Shown here in pieces: positions 31,639 to 38,534 of a stretch of DNA of 38,534 nt (the stretch's first letter is position 1; every line of letters begins with the position of its first letter). The notes under the pieces are model-generated. The model saw only the letters and a list, made by a program, of their open reading frames with translations. It was not told where the DNA came from and ran no database searches. The DNA is from an uncultured Fidelibacterota bacterium (lineage in GTDB: Bacteria > Fidelibacterota > Marinisomatia > Marinisomatales > Marinisomataceae): the NCBI GenBank assembly GCA_902575395.1, contig CACGRA010000005.1, positions 1 through 38,534 on the forward strand. Reading direction: 5' to 3'. Both the position numbers and the translations under genes were made by a program.

Positions 31639-34600
31639 TTGAATAAATCAAATAAGTTAAACACAAGACATAATTTTGAGAAAATAAAAACAGGCGTAGA
31701 ATTGCCTGATTTACTTGATTTGCAAGTTGGATCTTTTCGTGATTTTTTACAGGAAGATGTTGATCCAAATAAAAGAGAAATGTTTGGATTGCACGAAGCG
31801 TTTGTATCTATCTTTCCGCTTCAGGATAATCATGAAAACTATATCTTAGAATACAATAGTTATTCAATTGAAAAACCAATGTATTCACCAAGAGAATGTG
31901 CAAATAGAGGTATAACATATAGTGTTCCTCTTAAAGTTAAACTTACGCTCAAGATTACTGATGAAAACGACAAAAAGAAGATAATTGATAAACTGCCTCA
32001 AGATGTCTATTTCGGTAATATTCCTTATATGACTGATAAAGGCACATTTATTATTAATGGCGCTGAAAGAACTATTGTTACTCAATTACAAAGATCTCCT
32101 GGTGCATTTTTTGATCAAACGTTCCATCCAAATGGTGCAAAATTATATAATGCAAGAATTATTCCAATTCGCGGTTCTTGGATTGATTTTACAACAGATA
32201 TTAATGATGTTCTTTTTACTATTATTGATAGAAAAAGAAAGTTTCCAGCTACACTTTTATTAAGATCTCTTGGATTTAGTTCTGATGAAGATATATATAA
32301 TGCTTTTGGCTTATCTATCGATTTAGATATTGCAAAAATTAATAAAGAAGATTATGCAAAATATATCCTTGTAGAAGATATAGTTGATGTAAATACAGGT
32401 GAATTATTTGCTGAAAGCGGAAAAGAGCTTAATGATGCTATTGTTAAAGCTTTAAAAGACAACAAGACAAAAACTGTAAAAGTTGTCGATATCAAAGATA
32501 ATATCGATAGCATGATGATAAGCAATACCATACGCAAAGATCCTACAAAATCTACAGAAGAAGCTCTTATGAAAGTTTATTCTTTATTAAGAGGAAGCGA
32601 TGCTCCTAATCCGGAAGCAGCACAAAAATTTATTGATAGAATGTTTTTCCATCCTAAAAAATATGATTTAGGTCAAGTTGGTAGATATAGACTGGATAAA
32701 CAGTTTAATTTAAATAACAAAGATAAAGATTCGGTTCTTACACATGATGATTTCATCATTGTTATAAAATACCTTATTCTTATGCGAAAAGGATTAAAGT
32801 CTCCAGATGATATAGATCATTTAGGAAATAGAAGGGTTAGGACAGTAGGAGAACAGCTTAAAGTTCAATTTAACTCTGCTTTAGCTAGAATGGTTAGAAC
32901 TGTCTATGAAAGAATGAACTTAAGAGAATCAGAAACTATTACTCCTCAGGATTTAATTAATTCTAGACTTGTTACCACTGTTATTAATACATTTTTTGGA
33001 ACAAGTCAATTGTCTCAATTTGGAGATCAAACTAATCCTTTAGCAGAAATTACTCATAAAAGAAGAATATCTTCTTTAGGTCCAGGAGGTTTATCTAGAG
33101 AAAGAGCTGGGTTTGAGGTTAGAGATGTTCACTATACTCATTATGGAAGACTTTGCCCTATTGAAACTCCTGAGGGTCCTAATATTGGACTGATTTCTTC
33201 TTTGGCTTTAATGGCAAGAATTAACAAACATGGTTTTATTGAAGCTCCTTATAGAAAAATTGATAATAAGGCTATTAGCAATAATATTGAATTTTTATCC
33301 GCAGATGATGAGGATAGAGCTAATATTGCTCAATCTGGACTAAATGTTAAGAACGGAAAAATTTCTGATGAAAAGCTAAGAGTTCGATCTAAGGGTGATT
33401 TCCCAATCATTGATTCGGAAAATGTGCAATATGCTGATATTGTACCAAATCAAATTCTTAGCGTTGCCGCTGCTCTTATACCTTTTGTAGAACATGATGA
33501 TGCAAATAGAGCACTTATGGGTTCAAATATGCAACGCCAATCAGTTCCTTTATTAAGAACGGAATCTCCAATTGTTGGTACAGGTATTGAAAAGAAAGTT
33601 GCTGTAGACTCCAAGGCAGTTGTTTTATCTCCAGTTTCTGGAAAAGTAATTTATGTAGACTCAAAGAAGATTGTTATTCAAGACAAGAATTTTTCTTCTT
33701 TAGCTACACTTAAAGAAGGAGAAGATCTTTGCACTGTTGATTTGCTTAAATATTCACGATCTAATCAAAATACTTCTTATAATCAAAAAGCAATTGTTGG
33801 AGAAGGTGATCAAGTTAAAGCTGGACAAGTAATAGCTGATGGTGCTTCGACATCAAACGGTGAACTATCTCTTGGAAAAAATGTTTTGGTGGCTCTTATG
33901 CCTTGGAATGGATACAATTTTGAGGATGCTATCGTAATAAGCGAGAGATTGGTTAAAGAGGATGTATTTACATCTGTGCATATTAATGAAATTGAATTAG
34001 AAGTTCGTGATACTAAAAGAGGAAAAGAGGAATTAACTCCTGAGATTCCAAATGTAAGCGAAGAGTCAACTGGACAATTGGATGAAGATGGTTTAATAAG
34101 GGTTGGAGCAATTGTAAATGAAGATGATATTTTAATAGGAAAAGTAACACCTAAAGGTGAAACAGACCCTTCTCCTGAAGAAAAACTCCTTAGAGCTATT
34201 TTTGGAGAAAAAGCAGGAGATGTCAAAGATGCATCTAAGAAAGCAGAGCCTGGCGTAAAGGGAGTTGTTATAAACACAGATTTATATGAAAAAACTTCTA
34301 AGCAGTCTAGAGCAAAAGTAAATGAATTAATTAAAGAACTACAAAAGAAAAACAGAGAAGATAAACGTTCTTTAAGAGCAAGTAGAGATAGCGCTATTAA
34401 AACATTATTAAATAATAAAGCTTCTTTAGGTATAAAGTCTCGTAGAGAAGATAAAGTTTTAGTTAAAAAAGGAACTAAGCTTACCCAAAAGAAATTGGAT
34501 TCACTTAACTTTGAAATTTTTTCTCTGAATGAACCTTGGATTTCTGGAGAAAAAACTTGGGAAAAGATTTTGTCAGCTTTCACATCTTTTGATAAAAATT

Positions 34601-35397
34601 TATTGGAACTTGACCAAAATCTTGAATCGAATATATTTAAACTCAAAGAAGGAGATCAGTTACAGCCAGGCATACTTAAACTTGCAAAAGTTTATGTAGC
34701 AAATAAGAGAAAAATTTCTATCGGAGATAAAATGGCTGGTAGACATGGTAACAAAGGTGTCGTTGCAACAATTGTTCCTGAAGAAAATATGCCTTTCTTA
34801 GAAGATGGAACTCCAGTAGATATATGCTTAAATCCAATGGGCGTTCCATCTAGAATGAATTTAGGGCAACTTTATGAGACAATGTTAGGTTGGGCAGGAC
34901 ATATTTTAGGTGAAAAATATGAGACTCCTGTGTTCAATGGTGCAACTCCAGAAGAAGTTCAAGAAAGAATGAAAAAAGCCGGGTTGCCATCTTCTGGAAA
35001 AGTAACTCTTTTTGATGGATTAACAGGAGAGAAAATTGATAACCCAGTTTTAGTTGGATATATGTATATAATGAAATTATTCCATATGGTTGATGATAAG
35101 ATGCATGCAAGATCCACTGGGCCTTATTCTCTTGTAACGCAACAACCTTTAGGAGGTAAAGCACAATTTGGAGGTCAAAGATTTGGAGAAATGGAAGTCT
35201 GGGCTCTTCAAGCTTATGGCGCTGCCCATGTTTTGAGAGAAATTTTAACAATTAAATCTGATGATATTGATGGAAGATCAAAAGTTTATAGTGCTCTTGT
35301 TAAAGGGGAAGATTTACCTGCACCAACTGTTCCTGAAGCATTCAATGTATTTATGAAAGAAATACAAGGGCTTGGTTTAGATATAGAATTAGATTAA
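31639..35397 (+). CDS. rpoB: DNA-directed RNA polymerase beta subunit
   Basis: Catalytic subunit of RNA polymerase, 1252 residues from the TTG at 31639. Key regions: ERTIVTQLQRSPGAFFD, the rifampicin region QLSQFGDQTNPLAEITHKR, RDVHYTHYGRLCPIETPEGPN, SIGDKMAGRHGNKGV and the C-terminal EMEVWALQAYGAAH. Rifampicin-contact positions equivalent to E. coli Asp516, His526 and Ser531 are Asp463, His473 and Ser478, all wild type. Residues about 880-1010 form a charged, helical lineage-specific stretch between conserved regions. Translation presumably couples to the rplL message; rpoC starts 17 bp downstream. Confidence 0.98.
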   Translation: MNKSNKLNTRHNFEKIKTGVELPDLLDLQVGSFRDFLQEDVDPNKREMFGLHEAFVSIFPLQDNHENYILEYNSYSIEKPMYSPRECANRGITYSVPLKVKLTLKITDENDKKKIIDKLPQDVYFGNIPYMTDKGTFIINGAERTIVTQLQRSPGAFFDQTFHPNGAKLYNARIIPIRGSWIDFTTDINDVLFTIIDRKRKFPATLLLRSLGFSSDEDIYNAFGLSIDLDIAKINKEDYAKYILVEDIVDVNTGELFAESGKELNDAIVKALKDNKTKTVKVVDIKDNIDSMMISNTIRKDPTKSTEEALMKVYSLLRGSDAPNPEAAQKFIDRMFFHPKKYDLGQVGRYRLDKQFNLNNKDKDSVLTHDDFIIVIKYLILMRKGLKSPDDIDHLGNRRVRTVGEQLKVQFNSALARMVRTVYERMNLRESETITPQDLINSRLVTTVINTFFGTSQLSQFGDQTNPLAEITHKRRISSLGPGGLSRERAGFEVRDVHYTHYGRLCPIETPEGPNIGLISSLALMARINKHGFIEAPYRKIDNKAISNNIEFLSADDEDRANIAQSGLNVKNGKISDEKLRVRSKGDFPIIDSENVQYADIVPNQILSVAAALIPFVEHDDANRALMGSNMQRQSVPLLRTESPIVGTGIEKKVAVDSKAVVLSPVSGKVIYVDSKKIVIQDKNFSSLATLKEGEDLCTVDLLKYSRSNQNTSYNQKAIVGEGDQVKAGQVIADGASTSNGELSLGKNVLVALMPWNGYNFEDAIVISERLVKEDVFTSVHINEIELEVRDTKRGKEELTPEIPNVSEESTGQLDEDGLIRVGAIVNEDDILIGKVTPKGETDPSPEEKLLRAIFGEKAGDVKDASKKAEPGVKGVVINTDLYEKTSKQSRAKVNELIKELQKKNREDKRSLRASRDSAIKTLLNNKASLGIKSRREDKVLVKKGTKLTQKKLDSLNFEIFSLNEPWISGEKTWEKILSAFTSFDKNLLELDQNLESNIFKLKEGDQLQPGILKLAKVYVANKRKISIGDKMAGRHGNKGVVATIVPEENMPFLEDGTPVDICLNPMGVPSRMNLGQLYETMLGWAGHILGEKYETPVFNGATPEEVQERMKKAGLPSSGKVTLFDGLTGEKIDNPVLVGYMYIMKLFHMVDDKMHARSTGPYSLVTQQPLGGKAQFGGQRFGEMEVWALQAYGAAHVLREILTIKSDDIDGRSKVYSALVKGEDLPAPTVPEAFNVFMKEIQGLGLDIELD

Positions 35398-35414
35398 AAG
35401 AAAGAAGAAAATAA

Positions 35415-38400
35415 ATGCATAAAAGAAAAAATAGTATTTCATTAAAATTAGCTTCACCTGAAAAAATTCTTGATAATTCATTTGGAGAAGTTCTAAAACC
35501 AGAAACCATTAATTATCGTTCTTATAAGCCAGAAAAAGATGGTTTATTTTGTGAAAAAATATTTGGTCCAGTCAAAGATTTTGAATGTCATTGCGGTAAA
35601 TATAAAGGCATAAGATATAGAGGAATTATATGTGATAGATGTGGTGTTGAAGTTACAACAAAAAAAGTACGTAGAAATAGAATGGGACACATCACTTTAG
35701 CTGTTCCTGTTGTTCATATATGGTTTTTAAAATCTATTCCAAGTAAGTTGAGTTATATATTAGGTAAGAGCGCTAAACAATTGGAAAGCGTAGTATATTA
35801 CGAAAACTATCTTGTCATCAATCCTGGAAAAAGTAAATGGAAAAAATTTGACTTAATTGATGAAGAAGAATATTATAAAATGGAATCTGAATTTGGATAT
35901 GAAGCTGTATCCCAAGAAGAAAGAGAAGAAGAATCGTACTTTTATGCATCAATGGGTGGTCAAGGTATTAAAGATGCATTATCAGAAATTGACCTATTAG
36001 ATTTAAAAAACGAACTTGAACTCATAAGCAATACAACTAAATCTCAACAAAAGAAAGAAGATGCATTAAAAAGATTGAAAGTTATCAAAGATTTTGCTGA
36101 AGATCGTACAAATAAACCTGAATGGATGGTTGTGTCTATTTTACCAGTTATGCCTCCAGAATTGAGACCCTTGGTTCCTCTTGAAGGTGGAAGGTTTGCT
36201 GCTAGTGATCTTAATGATTTATATAGAAGAATTATCATAAGAAATAACCGCTTGAAACAGTTAATGGATATTCAAGCACCTGAAGTGATATTAAGAAACG
36301 AAAAAAGAATGCTTCAAGAATCTGTAGATGCACTCTTTGACAATACAAAAAGAAAGACTGCTATAAGAAGCGGTTCAAAACGTCCTTTAAAATCAATTTC
36401 TGATATGTTAAGAGGAAAACAAGGTAGATTTAGACAGAATCTTCTTGGAAAACGTGTTGATTATTCTGGAAGGTCTGTAATTGTTGTTGGCCCTGAATTA
36501 AATATGACTGAATGTGGAATTCCTAAAAATATGGCTTTAGAGCTTTTTAAGCCACACCTTATAAGAGAGCTTACAAGAAGAGATTTAGCAGCAACTCCTA
36601 GAAGTGCAAAGCTAATGATTGAGAATAAAGAGAAAGTTGTATATGAAATTTTAGAAAATGTTGTAAAAGACCATCCAGTTCTTTTAAACAGAGCACCAAC
36701 TTTGCATAGATTAGGTATTATTGGGTTTCAACCTGTTTTAATAGATGGTAAAGCTATTAGAGTGCATCCATTGGTATGTTCTGCATTTAATGCTGACTTT
36801 GATGGTGACCAAATGGCTGTACATGTTCCATTGTCAATAGAAGCTCAATTAGAGGCTAGAGTTTTAATGATGGCAAGTCAGAATATTTTACATCCAGCTA
36901 GCGGAAGACCAATCACTTTACCTTCTCAAGATATGATTCTTGGGTGTTATTATCTAACAAGCAAGAAAGAGAAGCAAAAAGGTGAAGGAAAGATATTTGG
37001 ATCTATTGATGAAGTTAAACTTGCTTATGAAAACAAAAAAGTAGACTTACATGCTATTGTAAATGTACGACATGATGGTCAATGGTATAAAAATACTACA
37101 GTTGGACGTGCCATATTTAATAGCATTATTCCTTCTGAATTAGGTTACTATGATGAGATGATTTCAAAGAAAAGATTAAGTTATATTATTGGTGATTCAT
37201 TTGTTAAAGCAGGAAATGACAAAACTGTTAGGTTATTAGATGATCTTAAGAGTCTTGGTTTTTCAGTTGCTACAAAAAGTGGAACTTCAATATCAACTAG
37301 CGATATCCTTATTCCAGAGATGAAAAATAAAATAATTGATGAAGCTAGAAACGAAGTAGAAAAGGTTCAAGCTAGATTTAATAGACATATTCTAACTGAA
37401 GGCGAGAGATATAATAAAGTTATCGATATTTGGACAAAAGCTACCAATGATGTTAAAGATGCAATGATGAAAGGCATTAAATCAGATGAAGAAGGATTTA
37501 ATTCTGTATTTATGATGGCTGACTCAGGAGCTAGAGGTAGTGAAGATCAGATTAAACAGTTAGCTGGTATGAGAGGCCTAATGGCAAAACCAAGAAAGTC
37601 TATGATTGGCGGTGGAGAAATTATAGAAAATCCAATTATGTCTAACTTTAAAGAAGGTCTTTCTGTTATGGAATATTTCATATCAACTCATGGTGCAAGA
37701 AAAGGTCTAGCAGATACCGCATTAAAGACTGCAGATGCAGGGTATTTAACTAGAAGATTAGTTGATGTTGCACAAGATGTAGTTGTTTCTGAAGATGATT
37801 GTAAAACAATTAATGGTATTACAATTTCAGATTTAAAGGAAGGAGAAGAGATTATTGAACCTCTTTCTGAAAGAATATTAGGAAGAACTTCGTCAGAGAA
37901 TATTGTGATTGATGGTGAAACAGTTATTAAATCAGGAGAAATATTTGATGAAGAGAAAGCTTCAATTATATCTAAAAATAATATATCAACTGTTAAGATT
38001 AAATCTGTTCTTACTTGTGAAACAAGAAGAGGGGTTTGTGCGCAATGTTATGGTTGGGATTTAACTAGAAGAGAGACAGTAAATAAAGGCACAGCTGTTG
38101 GTATTATAGCAGCTCAAAGTATAGGTGAACCAGGGACTCAGTTAACATTAAGAACTTTCCATATTGGAGGTACTGCAACTAGGATTGTTGAAGCATCCGA
38201 TATGAAAGCAAGATTCAATGGTAAAATTCAATTTAATGATCAGTATGAATCAGCTTCAACTATCGATGAAGACGGTGATAAAGTTACAAGATGTATGTCT
38301 AGAGATGGAAAATTAGCTATTGTTGATTCTAAAGGTAATATTTTAGATGAATCTAATATTCCTTATGGTGCAAATGTAAATGTTTTAGATGAAGGAAAGG

Positions 38401-38534
38401 TTAAAAAGGGAGACACTCTTTTTTCTTGGGATCCATACACAGATCTTATTCTTGCTAGACAATCTGGCTATGTTAGCATGAAAGATTTTATTGAAGGAGA
38501 CACTTATCATGAAGAAGCTGTTGAAGGCGGTAAA
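35415..38534 (+). CDS. rpoC: DNA-directed RNA polymerase beta-prime subunit (3' truncated)
   Basis: Runs from the ATG at 35415 to the right edge without a stop; 1040 codons are visible of an expected 1300-1450. The N-terminal zinc site is FECHCGKYKG with ICDRCGVEV. The active-site Mg motif NADFDGDQMAVH has its Asp residues at 461, 463 and 465. Then come the trigger loop and bridge helix (ADSGARGSEDQIKQLAGMRGL) and the second zinc site, which uses a distant Cys in SEDDCKT and CETRRGVCAQC. A beta-barrel-like insertion (GKIQFNDQYES) begins near the edge. Confidence 0.98.
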   Translation, partial: MHKRKNSISLKLASPEKILDNSFGEVLKPETINYRSYKPEKDGLFCEKIFGPVKDFECHCGKYKGIRYRGIICDRCGVEVTTKKVRRNRMGHITLAVPVVHIWFLKSIPSKLSYILGKSAKQLESVVYYENYLVINPGKSKWKKFDLIDEEEYYKMESEFGYEAVSQEEREEESYFYASMGGQGIKDALSEIDLLDLKNELELISNTTKSQQKKEDALKRLKVIKDFAEDRTNKPEWMVVSILPVMPPELRPLVPLEGGRFAASDLNDLYRRIIIRNNRLKQLMDIQAPEVILRNEKRMLQESVDALFDNTKRKTAIRSGSKRPLKSISDMLRGKQGRFRQNLLGKRVDYSGRSVIVVGPELNMTECGIPKNMALELFKPHLIRELTRRDLAATPRSAKLMIENKEKVVYEILENVVKDHPVLLNRAPTLHRLGIIGFQPVLIDGKAIRVHPLVCSAFNADFDGDQMAVHVPLSIEAQLEARVLMMASQNILHPASGRPITLPSQDMILGCYYLTSKKEKQKGEGKIFGSIDEVKLAYENKKVDLHAIVNVRHDGQWYKNTTVGRAIFNSIIPSELGYYDEMISKKRLSYIIGDSFVKAGNDKTVRLLDDLKSLGFSVATKSGTSISTSDILIPEMKNKIIDEARNEVEKVQARFNRHILTEGERYNKVIDIWTKATNDVKDAMMKGIKSDEEGFNSVFMMADSGARGSEDQIKQLAGMRGLMAKPRKSMIGGGEIIENPIMSNFKEGLSVMEYFISTHGARKGLADTALKTADAGYLTRRLVDVAQDVVVSEDDCKTINGITISDLKEGEEIIEPLSERILGRTSSENIVIDGETVIKSGEIFDEEKASIISKNNISTVKIKSVLTCETRRGVCAQCYGWDLTRRETVNKGTAVGIIAAQSIGEPGTQLTLRTFHIGGTATRIVEASDMKARFNGKIQFNDQYESASTIDEDGDKVTRCMSRDGKLAIVDSKGNILDESNIPYGANVNVLDEGKVKKGDTLFSWDPYTDLILARQSGYVSMKDFIEGDTYHEEAVEGGK

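Noticed and set aside
33001-33080. Natural rifampicin resistance in RpoB
   Set aside because: The main contact residues equivalent to Asp516, His526 and Ser531 are unchanged; the neighbouring Thr and Ala variants are not enough to claim resistance.

Overview
The window is about 38.5 kb of AT-rich chromosomal DNA from a Gram-negative bacterium. Every gene I can support lies on the + strand. Most neighbours overlap (ATGA or TAATG junctions) or are a few bases apart. Only two non-coding gaps reach about 70-120 bp: before dnaB and before the tRNA cluster. The genes for lipoprotein acylation (lnt), a LolA-like protein, a heptose-phosphatase-like HAD protein, Tat export and a complete Bat (aerotolerance) operon point to a diderm of the Fibrobacterota-Chlorobiota-Bacteroidota (FCB) group. 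A low-GC, streamlined marine lineage such as Candidatus Marinimicrobia (SAR406) fits best. That assignment is inference from gene content and style, not from a marker search.

Layout. (1) 1-3840: end of a probable ribosomal protein S16 with an acidic EEAP tail, then khpA, trmD, rplS, yicC, gmk, rpoZ and ung. (2) 3841-3960: a short gap with a hairpin and a perfect DnaA-box 9-mer just before dnaB. (3) 3961-12877: dnaB, a bifunctional rel/spoT, ruvX, lnt, truA, an HtrA-type lipoprotein protease, a DUF4321-like membrane protein, tatA and gatA. (4) 12884-18429: batA-batB-batC-batD-batE and a small SPOR-like protein. (5) 18429-26902: yebC, ruvC, ruvA, gcvT, ftsK, a LolA-like gene, a GmhB-like phosphatase, ddl (apparently with an ATC start) and cysS. 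(6) 26903-38534: a leader with a GC-rich palindrome, tRNA-Thr/Tyr/Gly/Thr, tuf, rpmG, tRNA-Trp, secE, nusG, rplK, rplA, rplJ, rplL, rpoB, and rpoC running off the right edge.

How the genes work together. Most of the window is core information processing: tRNA supply, elongation factor, ribosomal proteins and RNA polymerase in one block, plus tRNA modification, replication, recombination and the stringent response. The rest is envelope biogenesis. The bat block is the main non-housekeeping unit: two membrane-anchored von Willebrand A proteins, two TPR proteins and the large BatD protein.

I found no mobile element, CRISPR array, phage gene, toxin-antitoxin pair or clearly new system. The most interesting points are small: the apparent ATC start of ddl, the DnaA box before dnaB, a hairpin spanning the rplL stop codon before a TTG-started rpoB, the palindrome in the tRNA-tuf leader, a Glu-to-Asp change next to the Lnt catalytic cysteine, a zinc-site-free GmhB homologue, and an N-terminal tail on uracil-DNA glycosylase. 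Several genes are shorter than, or start downstream of, the longest open frame; the start choices are explained in the entries.
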